Assembly: GCF_001550135.1 (NCBI RefSeq) | Contig: NZ_LRUE01000015.1 | Location: forward strand, 124,001 to 188,000 | Source of the DNA: Pseudoalteromonas shioyasakiensis | Lineage (GTDB): Bacteria > Pseudomonadota > Gammaproteobacteria > Enterobacterales > Alteromonadaceae | DNA: 64,000 bases | Direction: 5' to 3' | In this document: in pieces, positions 54,029 to 62,029 of the stretch | Layout of the letters: each line of letters starts with the position of its first letter | How positions within the stretch are numbered: the first letter of the stretch is position 1 | Notes under the pieces: generated by a model | What the model saw: the letters and a program-made list of their open reading frames with translations, nothing else | Database searches by the model: none | What the model was told of the DNA's origin: nothing | Position numbers and translations under genes: made by a program

Positions 54029-54058
54029 TAAATAGGGGTGCAGGAAACTGAATTCAAC
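54029..54058 (-). promoter_or_regulatory. Sigma-32-type heat-shock promoter of dnaK
   Basis: On the minus strand GTTGAA, 14 bp, then CCCCTATTTA, close to the sigma-32 pattern (CTTGAA, 13-16 bp, CCCCATnTA). It lies 46 bp upstream of the dnaK start. Confidence 0.75.
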
Positions 54059-54222
54059 TGTAAAAATGAAAAAAATTTACTTTTTTTTGAAATATTTTCG
54101 AAATGGGCGTTTTTTCCACAAAAAGCGCTGTTTTCTCAACCTGCTTGCAGGATAAACAAACTGGTCTGATGACTTTAGCTATGCTATAACAAACACCATA
54201 ACAATAAATGTTAAGGAAAATT

Positions 54223-55023
54223 ATGCATTTTGAACAATTACTCGCCATGGCAGCTGAACTAGGCAAAGACAAAACAAAAGTGATGCAGTTTCCAGAAAAC
54301 TGGTGCCAAGGCCGCACAGCGTTTGGTGGATTATCTGCAGCTTTATTATATCAAGCTATACGTCAGCATATCGATAGCTCTCGCCGCTTACTATCTTTAA
54401 GCACTAACTTTGTTGGCCCGTTAATCGCTGACAATGATTTTTCAATCGACGTTGAAGTCTTACGTGAAGGCAAAAACAGTGCGCAGGTACTCGCTAAAGT
54501 GATTCAAAATGGCGATGTTTGTGTGATTACACAAGCCTGTTTTGGGGCTGAGCGTCAGTCCGATGTTCGTGTAGATGTCACTAAGACCATGCAGCTAAAA
54601 CCTGTTGATGAGCGTTTCACTCTACCTTATAAAGAAGGCGTGATGCCGGCATTTTTCCGACATGTGGCACTGTGTTTACAAGACGGCAATATGCCATTCT
54701 CTGGAGCAGACACCTCACATTTAGGTGGTTGGATGAAATTCAAACATGTACCAGAGCAAATGACTGAAGCCCATATCATCGCTCTAACAGATGCATGGCC
54801 ACCAACCTTATTACAAATGTATAAGCAACCTGCACCTGCAAGTAGTATGTCGTGGTACATAGAATTTGTTGAAGAACCTTCAATTGCCCATGATGCTTGG
54901 ATTGGCTACGAAGCAGTAACACATCATAGTAAGGATGGCTATGGGCTAGAAGATGGCTGCATTTGGAGTGAAGACGGCAAGCTAATTGCGCTAAGCCGCC
55001 AAACCGTCGCGTTATTCGCGTAA
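54223..55023 (+). CDS. Hotdog-fold acyl-CoA thioesterase family protein (TesB-like)
   Basis: 266 residues from the ATG at 54223 (AAGGA 5 bp before); an upstream in-frame ATG at 54208 lies before the ribosome site. Double-hotdog pattern: GRTAFGGLSAALLYQAIRQHI, FVGPLIADNDFSIDVEVLREGKNS, then GGWMKFKHVPEQ and ALTDAWPP in the second half. It probably hydrolyses acyl-CoAs. Overlaps the convergent periplasmic-binding gene by 12 bp. Confidence 0.85.
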   Translation: MHFEQLLAMAAELGKDKTKVMQFPENWCQGRTAFGGLSAALLYQAIRQHIDSSRRLLSLSTNFVGPLIADNDFSIDVEVLREGKNSAQVLAKVIQNGDVCVITQACFGAERQSDVRVDVTKTMQLKPVDERFTLPYKEGVMPAFFRHVALCLQDGNMPFSGADTSHLGGWMKFKHVPEQMTEAHIIALTDAWPPTLLQMYKQPAPASSMSWYIEFVEEPSIAHDAWIGYEAVTHHSKDGYGLEDGCIWSEDGKLIALSRQTVALFA

Positions 55024-55788
55024 CTCAGGCTCTGAAAGTTGCGCATACTCAGTACCATCAAGGCGAATAATTGCTTGGTACTGGCCTGACTCAATAATCT
55101 CACCAAGACCCAAATTAAAGGTGTTTTTTAACGTTTTACTGTAAAAAAACGCAGGTCTTGGTGCTTCTTTAAAGATTGCATGCACAATAAAAGGTTTTAC
55201 CTCAGCGCTTTGTTTATATTTTTCTAAATAATATAAAAACACCCGTCGCTCTAAAATAATTACATCGACCCAGCCTTTCATAAGGTGATCAACTTGTGCT
55301 TCTTGGTTAACTACTTCTTCGTAAGAACGCAAAATATTGGTAACCGATTTAAAAGGTGCTTCAATGAAATTCGTCGCATTTTGAAAGGCAAGCACGCTTT
55401 TACCTGCTAAATCGTAAATACTATTAATTTTCAGCTCTTTATTGGCAAGGCTAACCGCCACATTTTGGTAGCTCAGTAGCTCGTCACTTTTATAAACATG
55501 CGGCGTGAGTACGGGTGGAAAATTTAATGCAATATCTACTTTGCCCTGCATAAGCTGCTGCTCAGCACGCTTATTAGACATGTAATGGATATCGATATTA
55601 GAAATGCCTTGCGATTTAAAAGCAGCTTTCAATATTTCGAGTTGAATACCGCTGTTAGTGTCTTGAATGACGTAAGGAGGCAAAGAGGCGCTTGCAGCAA
55701 CAACTATAGGCTTTTGCGTATTTGGCTCAGATAAACACTCACCTTTAACACTAACAAACAACATTAAAAGGATAAATAATTGCTTCAC
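55012..55788 (-). CDS. Periplasmic amino-acid-type solute-binding protein (SBP family 3-like)
   Basis: 258 residues with a signal peptide (cleavage near residue 18). Two-lobe binding fold: ASLPPYVIQDTNSGIQLEILKAAFKSQG, DIALNFPPV, then INSIYDLAGKSVLAFQNATNF, and VDVIILERRVFLYYLEKY. No permease or ATPase genes adjoin, so it may act as an orphan sensor subunit rather than a transporter part, as is common in Pseudoalteromonas and Shewanella. The ligand is unknown. Confidence 0.78.
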   Translation of the reverse strand: MKQLFILLMLFVSVKGECLSEPNTQKPIVVAASASLPPYVIQDTNSGIQLEILKAAFKSQGISNIDIHYMSNKRAEQQLMQGKVDIALNFPPVLTPHVYKSDELLSYQNVAVSLANKELKINSIYDLAGKSVLAFQNATNFIEAPFKSVTNILRSYEEVVNQEAQVDHLMKGWVDVIILERRVFLYYLEKYKQSAEVKPFIVHAIFKEAPRPAFFYSKTLKNTFNLGLGEIIESGQYQAIIRLDGTEYAQLSEPELRE

Positions 55789-55928
55789 TGATCACCTTAA
55801 AGAATTAAATGTATTAAAAAGCGTAATCGCTTTGTACAAATATTAGCTTATATTAAACAAAGGTGCATTTGAATTTATACACTATTTGATGCAAACTTAA
55901 CTAAGTTCTTGTTTAAGAGACCCTAAGT

Positions 55929-57167
55929 TTGCAAACAGCCTGTCCTAGCTGCGATCTTGTCATTGAGATCCCACACTTAAGTGCAAAACAAGTGGCAATA
56001 TGCCCTCATTGCAATACAAAGCTTTCGGCATCGCAAGCTAACCAAGATAGTATGGTGGTCGCACTAAGCTTAAGTGCTATTGTTATGCTACTGAGTAGTA
56101 TGTTTTACCCATTTCTGTCTTTTACCAGTAGTGGTATTACCCAAACAATCACCTTACCCGATGCCGCACGTATTCTCTTTAATTACGACAACGACTTTTT
56201 AGGTTTGTTCATCGACACCAGTATTATTGGTCTGCCACTACTTTTATTAGTACTCATAATTCCTCTGCATTTAGGCTTACTAAAAGCGCTGCCGTATCAA
56301 TGGGGAAAAAGACTGTTAAAAACCACCTTTGCGTTAGAGCCTTGGATCATGTCTGAGATTTTCTTAATTGGTGTGATGGTCAGTATGGTTAAAATTATGT
56401 CGATGGCCGATATTGAATTTGGTGTAAGCTTTTGGGCCTATAGCGCTTTTGTTATCTGTTATGTGGCAGCCACAGCAAAATTAAATAAGCACACCTTATG
56501 GCAACAATTAAAAGAACCAGAATATATAGAGCAAACACAGCCAAATACGCGTGCTATTGATCAAGGATTAAGAGCATGTCATGTTTGTGGACAACTGTGT
56601 GCGACCGAAACCTGTTCACGCTGCGACTCTAAAACTTACAGTCGTAATCCTTTTAGTGTGCAAAAAGCCGCTGCGTGGTTATTAACCTCAGTGGCCTGTT
56701 ATATTCCAGCCAATGTCTATCCTATTATGTACACCACAAGCCTTGGCGATGAAACTCCATCGACCATTATTGGTGGGGTAATGATTTTATGGAATAGTGG
56801 CTCGTACCCTATCGCAATGATCATCTTTTTAGCGAGTGTGGTTGTTCCCCTTGCCAAAGCGCTAATATTAAGTTTTTTATGCTTTATGGTGATGAAGCCA
56901 GCAAACAGACAAACTAAAAGCTATACACGTATCTACCAATTGACTGAATTTATTGGTAAATGGTCAATGATCGATGTATTTGTTGTGGCGATTCTAGTAG
57001 CCTTAGTACAACTAGGAAACTTAATGTCAGTAACACCTGGCATTGGCACAATATTTTTTACAACCATGGTTATTTGCCAAATGTTGGCAGCCCATGCGTT
57101 TGATCCACGTTTATTGTGGGATAACCCAGATAACTTAAGTACTGCGAAACAAGAGACCTTGGCATGA
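55929..57167 (+). CDS. pqiA: PqiA-type inner-membrane protein of lipid transport
   Basis: 412 residues, TTG start at 55929 (weak AAGAG upstream); no better ATG fits. Two repeated units, each with a zinc-ribbon (CPSCDLVIEIP...CPHCNTKL; then CHVCGQLCATETCSRCDSKTY) followed by four membrane segments. First gene of pqiABC, overlapping pqiB by 4 bp. PqiA supports the PqiB tube that carries lipids between inner and outer membranes. Often SoxRS-regulated in enterics; no such site was seen here. Confidence 0.9.
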   Translation: MQTACPSCDLVIEIPHLSAKQVAICPHCNTKLSASQANQDSMVVALSLSAIVMLLSSMFYPFLSFTSSGITQTITLPDAARILFNYDNDFLGLFIDTSIIGLPLLLLVLIIPLHLGLLKALPYQWGKRLLKTTFALEPWIMSEIFLIGVMVSMVKIMSMADIEFGVSFWAYSAFVICYVAATAKLNKHTLWQQLKEPEYIEQTQPNTRAIDQGLRACHVCGQLCATETCSRCDSKTYSRNPFSVQKAAAWLLTSVACYIPANVYPIMYTTSLGDETPSTIIGGVMILWNSGSYPIAMIIFLASVVVPLAKALILSFLCFMVMKPANRQTKSYTRIYQLTEFIGKWSMIDVFVVAILVALVQLGNLMSVTPGIGTIFFTTMVICQMLAAHAFDPRLLWDNPDNLSTAKQETLA

Positions 57168-58819
57168 GCGAAACTGCTAAAATAAAAACAGCGCCAAATA
57201 TATCGGCCATCTGGATCATTCCAGTTATTGCCTTATTAATTGGCGCATGGATGTTGTACCAGTATCAAGCAAATAAAGGCACCACCATCTTCATCAAAAT
57301 GCCTCATGCAGAAGGTATTGTGGCTGGTAAAACAGAAATAAAAGTACGTAGCGTGAAGATTGGCCAAATCGACCATGTTCGTTTATCAGATAAACAAAAT
57401 AGCGTTATCGCACGGGCGCAAATCGATAAACATTACGACGATTTACTCACAGATGATGCTAAAATTTGGGTTGTAAAACCACGGATTGACGATACCGGCA
57501 TAAGCGGCATGAGTACCCTACTCTCTGGTGTGTATTTAGAATTTGCACCGGGTGAAAGTAAAAAGCTGGCCGAAAGATTTGAGCTACAAGATGAACCGGC
57601 TCTAATTGGTAAAGATGTAAAAGGTGGGCGCTTCACCCTATTAAGTTATAACGCAGAAGTGCTTGATGTGAGTACCGGTATTTACTTTAAAGATTACAAA
57701 ATTGGCCAAATAGAAACCGCCACCTTTGATTGGAAGAATCAAGCGATGAAATATGGCATTTTTATCAATGAGCCATATCAAAACTTGATCACCTTAAACT
57801 CTATTTTCTGGGTAAACTCAGGCATCGAAATAGACCTCTCTGCAGATGGTATTAATGTTAATACAGGCTCGTTAAGTAAATTGCTCAAAGGCGGTATTTC
57901 TGTTGGTATTCCTGAGCAACAAGCGCCCGGTGAAGTTGCCAGTAACGGCCATAGTTTTTCTTTAAGTAATAGCTACAAAGCCGCCTTAGAAGAACGCTTT
58001 TATGATTTTGACTACTACTTAATCGACTTTGAGCAATCAATTCGCGGCTTACGCGCTGGCGCTCCTGTAGAATACCGAGGTATGCGTATCGGTAGTGTAG
58101 TTGAAGCACCTGCAAGTGTCATAATAGATGGTAAGCCCGCACACTTTAGAACTGATAACACCGCAGTACCTGCCCTGATAAAGATTGAGTATGGGCGCCT
58201 CTACCACGACAGTACAGCAGCACGCGAGTTTTGGCATTCGAGTTTAAATGGCTGGATCAAAAATGGTCTTCGAGCATCTTTAAAGCCGGGTAACTTACTC
58301 ACTGGCGCCGTGTACGTTGACTTAGATATTTACGATAATGCAGAGCCTGCCGAATTAAAGACAATAGCCGAGTACACTGTATTCCCGAGTGTATCAAGCG
58401 GTATTACAGTCATAGCAGACCAAGTCTCTGATGTATTAAATAAAGTAAATAACCTTAAAATTGAAGATAGCTTGGCACAAATGCAGACCACCTTTGCCGA
58501 GTATCAAGCGCTTGCTCATGACATGAGAGAGCTACTAAATAAGCAAGATACGCAAGACTTACCGGGTGATATTAATCGCAACTTTGCAGAAATGACTAAG
58601 AGCATGCAACAGTTCGATAAAACCATGAAACAATTCGAAAAAACTATGGCAAGTTATGAGCAAGGTTCAACATTCCACCAGCAGTTGCAAACAACTTTAT
58701 CTGAATTTAAACGTTTAAGTGAAGAGCTACAGCCACTCACACGAGGTTTAAACCAGCAACCTAATATGTTGATCTTTGATAAAGAGCTACCAGCAGACCC
58801 AACGCCGAGGAAACAATAA
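57164..58819 (+). CDS. pqiB: Intermembrane transport protein PqiB (MlaD/MCE domains)
   Basis: 551 residues. One N-terminal membrane helix (WIIPVIALLIGAWMLYQY), then three MCE domains: KMPHAEGIVAGKTEIKVRSVKIG (about 45-130), the second near 160-250 and the third near 285-400 (RGLRAGAPVEYRGMRIGSV), and a long C-terminal helix (about 425-530). In E. coli it forms hexameric stacked rings with a syringe-like needle spanning the periplasm. Its stop overlaps the pqiC start. Confidence 0.92.
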   Translation: MSETAKIKTAPNISAIWIIPVIALLIGAWMLYQYQANKGTTIFIKMPHAEGIVAGKTEIKVRSVKIGQIDHVRLSDKQNSVIARAQIDKHYDDLLTDDAKIWVVKPRIDDTGISGMSTLLSGVYLEFAPGESKKLAERFELQDEPALIGKDVKGGRFTLLSYNAEVLDVSTGIYFKDYKIGQIETATFDWKNQAMKYGIFINEPYQNLITLNSIFWVNSGIEIDLSADGINVNTGSLSKLLKGGISVGIPEQQAPGEVASNGHSFSLSNSYKAALEERFYDFDYYLIDFEQSIRGLRAGAPVEYRGMRIGSVVEAPASVIIDGKPAHFRTDNTAVPALIKIEYGRLYHDSTAAREFWHSSLNGWIKNGLRASLKPGNLLTGAVYVDLDIYDNAEPAELKTIAEYTVFPSVSSGITVIADQVSDVLNKVNNLKIEDSLAQMQTTFAEYQALAHDMRELLNKQDTQDLPGDINRNFAEMTKSMQQFDKTMKQFEKTMASYEQGSTFHQQLQTTLSEFKRLSEELQPLTRGLNQQPNMLIFDKELPADPTPRKQ

Positions 58820-59430
58820 TGAACTATAAACTCTGTGCTTCAGTGGCATCAGTGCTGTTACTTTCGGCCTGCAGTCAGACTTCGTTCTCAACCATTGAGT
58901 ATTATCAATTTTCGCAGCCAATTGTAGCAATGCAGCGCTTAGCTGAGAATACGCAAGCTCAGCTCAGAATTAACACCGTACAGTTACGTGGTGCGCTGAA
59001 TAATCGCGGCATTGCTATGGTTCTCGACAACAACCGTGTCAATGCTGCTAACTACCATTTATGGAGCGAATCACCTGATTTAATGTTAACCGCCAGTGCC
59101 CATCAACAGCTTTATACTGAACTTGATAATTGGATGGTAATAAAAGGTTTACCGGTGATAACCGATTTAGATCAGCAAAGTTTCTATGAATTAGAATATG
59201 AGCTACATCACTTCAACGGCGATGAACAAGGCAATGCCAACATTGCCGGGCTTTGGCGTTTGTACTATACAAACCCTGAGTCGGGCCGAAAGTTAAAAGC
59301 AGTCAATTACTTCAATGAGCTTACGCCATTACAAGACAGTGATTACGAAGGGCTTGTTGCAACACTTGAGTCAACCTGGCTAAAGGTCAACAAACAGGTT
59401 GCAAACGAGGTATCAAAGCTTGCTCTTTAA
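58819..59430 (+). CDS. pqiC: Outer-membrane lipoprotein PqiC
   Basis: 203 residues. Lipobox LSAC (Cys18). The rest fits the ABC-type transport auxiliary lipoprotein fold: IEYYQFSQP, RINTVQLRGALNNRGIAMVLDNNRVNAANYHLWSE. It is the outer-membrane receptor for the PqiB needle. Third gene of the operon. Its 3' end overlaps convergent GNAT gene by 18 bp. Confidence 0.9.
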   Translation: MNYKLCASVASVLLLSACSQTSFSTIEYYQFSQPIVAMQRLAENTQAQLRINTVQLRGALNNRGIAMVLDNNRVNAANYHLWSESPDLMLTASAHQQLYTELDNWMVIKGLPVITDLDQQSFYELEYELHHFNGDEQGNANIAGLWRLYYTNPESGRKLKAVNYFNELTPLQDSDYEGLVATLESTWLKVNKQVANEVSKLAL

Positions 59431-59904
59431 TAAGAGTTTTAAAGGCTGATTGTCATCATTAATGATGACATCGCCTAGAAACTCAAAACCGAGTTTCTGT
59501 AACACCTTCTGTGAACCAATATTTGTTTGCGAGGTTATTGCAGCAAGCACACCAAGCTCTAATACGTGTTTTTTTGCCATCAATAACCGAGCAGCAGCTG
59601 TAATGATACCCTTACCTTCATATTTAGCTAACAAGGCAAATCCTAAATCGGGGATAGCTAACGCATCGCGCTGAAAGAGCCCCACCATTCCAACTGGTGT
59701 ATCATCAGCTAAACAAACAATATAACTGCCAAAGCCCAATTGCTGGTGGCTATTTATAAAGGTTTGTTGAATATAATGCTCAGCTTGTACGGGCGTATTA
59801 ATGTTTTTATTACCAATGTGCTCTAAAAATGTTGCTTGGTTTAAAAGCTCAACGATAAAAGTCGCATCATCAGGCTGCCCGGCACGTAAATATATATCTA
59901 ACAT
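59413..59904 (-). CDS. GNAT family acetyltransferase (RimJ/L-like)
   Basis: 163 residues. GNAT pattern with GMVGLFQRDALAIPDLGFALLAKYEGKGIITAAARLLM (motif A, acetyl-CoA loop) and TSQTNIGSQKVLQKLGFEFLGDV. Resembles N-terminal-type protein or small-molecule acetyltransferases; the substrate is unknown. It starts 3 bp after the stop of the Nudix gene, so both form an operon. Confidence 0.85.
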   Translation of the reverse strand: MLDIYLRAGQPDDATFIVELLNQATFLEHIGNKNINTPVQAEHYIQQTFINSHQQLGFGSYIVCLADDTPVGMVGLFQRDALAIPDLGFALLAKYEGKGIITAAARLLMAKKHVLELGVLAAITSQTNIGSQKVLQKLGFEFLGDVIINDDNQPLKLLLKSKL

Positions 59905-59907
59905 TTA

Positions 59908-60312
59908 TTAAAACACCTTACTAACGACATCATTGGTAAAATTAAGGCAATCAAGAACACGCTCTTTTTGTACTTTAGATAACTCGTCAATATCGAAATA
60001 GCCGAACTCTGTGTGCTCATCGCTCAACATTATCTCTGCGTCCTCAGCTATATAAGCACGGAAAATAAACGCATGAGAGTTAAACGCTGTATGATAATAA
60101 ACACCACTTAAATAAGCTATTTCTACGTCACAATTAAGTTCTTCTTGGCATTCGCGAAGTAACGCTTGATGAATGGTTTCACCTTTATCTAAAGCGCCGC
60201 CAGGTAACCCCCAACTTTTTTGACCGTAATCAGCTTTTAGTAATAACACCTGACCTTGGTTGTTGGTGATAACCGCATGGCTACTGAGTCTGTAAGTATC
60301 TGAAAATGCCAT
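59908..60312 (-). CDS. Nudix hydrolase
   Basis: 134 residues from the ATG at 60312 (AAAGGG just upstream; a TTG five codons earlier is less likely). The Nudix box GGALDKGETIHQALLRECQEEL (Gx5Ex7REUxEE) is complete at about residues 38-60. It hydrolyses a nucleoside-diphosphate-linked compound, otherwise undefined. Operon with the GNAT gene. Confidence 0.88.
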   Translation of the reverse strand: MAFSDTYRLSSHAVITNNQGQVLLLKADYGQKSWGLPGGALDKGETIHQALLRECQEELNCDVEIAYLSGVYYHTAFNSHAFIFRAYIAEDAEIMLSDEHTEFGYFDIDELSKVQKERVLDCLNFTNDVVSKVF

Positions 60313-60445
60313 AATCCCTTTGCTCAATTAATAAAAAGTGACGTTATTGATGAGTGTAAAATAATTATCATCGCAATAAAAATTGTTATTGACTAAATTA
60401 ATATTCAGGATTATTTTTCTTGCGATGTTTTGGGCAAAACAAAAG

Positions 60446-60475
60446 CAGTATACCCTCTATACTGTCTGGCGCCAG
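60446..60475 (+). promoter_or_regulatory. Palindromes in the leader of the NhaC-like gene
   Basis: CAGTATA-CCCTC-TATACTG (60446-60464), then the 10-bp palindrome CTGGCGCCAG (60466-60475), about 125-150 bp before the gene. They may be an operator or the first stems of a structured leader. I could not match them to a known riboswitch. Nothing else was recognised in 60328-60597. Confidence 0.35.
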
Positions 60476-60597
60476 CCAACGCAGGCACTTTCCCTAATGG
60501 GTCCATAAAAGTGTGTTCGCGTAAAGCAGTTACTTGAGTCTATAGACTTTTGATTTCTGTAAGCAATCTCGCATTGCTTAACTGTGTGAAAAATATA

Positions 60598-61980
60598 ATG
60601 CAAGAACCTTCTGCGTTAAGTTTACTGCCGCCAGTATTGGTGGTGGTTTTGGCCGTATTTTTACGCCGCCCTATTTTATCTTTACTAATTGGTGCTTTGT
60701 TTGGTTTAGCCATGCTAGGTCCAACCGCTGTGTTAGCCAATTTTGCTGATATTTCATTAAAAGTAATGCAAGACGAAACCATTGCCTGGCTAATTTTAGT
60801 CTGTGGTGGATTTGGTGCATTAATCGCTTTATTAGTAAGAACCGGGGGGGCAAGTGCCTTCGCCGAATTAGCGTTAAAGTTTGCCAAAGGCCAGCGCTCA
60901 TCGTTAGTGATGACCTTTGTGCTAGGTGTGATTATTTTTATTGATGATTACTTAAATGCGTTAACCGTCGGTGAAACCATGAAACGTATCACCGATAAGT
61001 TTAAAATTAGCCGTGAAATGCTCGCTTATGTTGTTGACTCAACCGCTGCGCCTATCTGTGTGCTTGTACCACTCTCAACATGGGCCGTTTTTTTTGGTGG
61101 CTTGTTAGTTGACAATAATGTTGCACCAGAAGGCCAAGGTATTGCCGTCTACATTCAAGCAATCCCTTATATGTTATACGCTTGGTTTGCAGTAATTGTG
61201 GTATTACTGGTTAGCTTAAATGTGATCCCTGCTTTTGGTCCGATGAAAAAAGCACAACTACGTGCCATGAATAATCAAATCGAGATCTCGAATAGCCAAT
61301 ACACAGATATTCAAACAGCAGATGAATACGCAGTGAAAGCAGCGGAAGAAAACTTTGAAACAGCAGCATCAAACGGCAAACTCTATAACTTTTTAGTGCC
61401 GATAGTTTTACTTGTTGCGTTTACTGTTTACTTTGACATTGACGTATATAAAGGGTTGCTTGCAACCTTTGCCGTTGTTTTACCTTTTTACATGTTACAA
61501 AAGTTAATGACATTGTCAGAACTCGTTGAGCGTATGCTCGATGGTTTTAAAAGTATGATCCCCGCTATTGGGACTGTGGTTGCTGCATTTATATTTAAAG
61601 ATGTGTGTGACCAATTAATGCTTCCGCAATATGTCATTAATACATTAAGCCCTTATATGACAGCACAGTACTTACCTGCCGTGGTGTTTTTAGCAATGGC
61701 AGTCCTTGCTTTTGCAACGGGTTCAAGCTGGGGTATTTTCGCGGTAACGATTCCTATTGTAATGCCACTGGCTTACGCTATAGATGCCAACATTCCTTTA
61801 GTGATTGGTGCTTTGTTGTCAGCGTCATCGTTTGGTAGTCAAGCCTGTTTTTATTCTGACTCCACGGTACTTGCTGCACAAGGCTCAGGGTGTGATTTAG
61901 TCAGCCATGCTATCACACAACTGCCTTATACCTTACTTGCAGCAAGCGCTGCATTTATAGGGTTTTTACTTATCGCATAA
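60598..61980 (+). CDS. Na+/H+ antiporter NhaC family
   Basis: About 460 residues from the ATG at 60598 (MQEPSALSLLPPVLVVVLAV), which starts directly at the first membrane segment; a frame start 48 bp upstream adds an unlikely hydrophilic piece. About eleven membrane segments. IDDYLNALTVGETMKRITDKFKISREMLAYVVDSTAAPICVL and ATGSSWGIFAVTIPIVMPL are NhaC signatures, and SFGSQACFYSDSTVLAAQGSG is typical. Members exchange Na+ for H+ or move amino acids such as lysine; the substrate is open. Confidence 0.88.
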   Translation: MQEPSALSLLPPVLVVVLAVFLRRPILSLLIGALFGLAMLGPTAVLANFADISLKVMQDETIAWLILVCGGFGALIALLVRTGGASAFAELALKFAKGQRSSLVMTFVLGVIIFIDDYLNALTVGETMKRITDKFKISREMLAYVVDSTAAPICVLVPLSTWAVFFGGLLVDNNVAPEGQGIAVYIQAIPYMLYAWFAVIVVLLVSLNVIPAFGPMKKAQLRAMNNQIEISNSQYTDIQTADEYAVKAAEENFETAASNGKLYNFLVPIVLLVAFTVYFDIDVYKGLLATFAVVLPFYMLQKLMTLSELVERMLDGFKSMIPAIGTVVAAFIFKDVCDQLMLPQYVINTLSPYMTAQYLPAVVFLAMAVLAFATGSSWGIFAVTIPIVMPLAYAIDANIPLVIGALLSASSFGSQACFYSDSTVLAAQGSGCDLVSHAITQLPYTLLAASAAFIGFLLIA

Positions 61981-61983
61981 ATC

Positions 61984-62011
61984 AAAAAGCCCAAGCAATT
62001 GCTTGGGCTTT
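61984..62011. terminator. Bidirectional terminator
   Basis: Perfect 14-bp palindrome arms AAAAGCCCAAGCAA/TTGCTTGGGCTTTT without a spacer (loop from the centre), between convergent NhaC-like and M16 genes. Confidence 0.88.
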
Positions 62012-62029
62012 TGTTTATCAACTATTAGG

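Noticed and set aside
60328..60597. Lysine or sodium riboswitch before the NhaC-like gene
   Set aside because: I could not find the conserved core bases of the lysine class or a clear sodium-type motif, so I report only palindromes.
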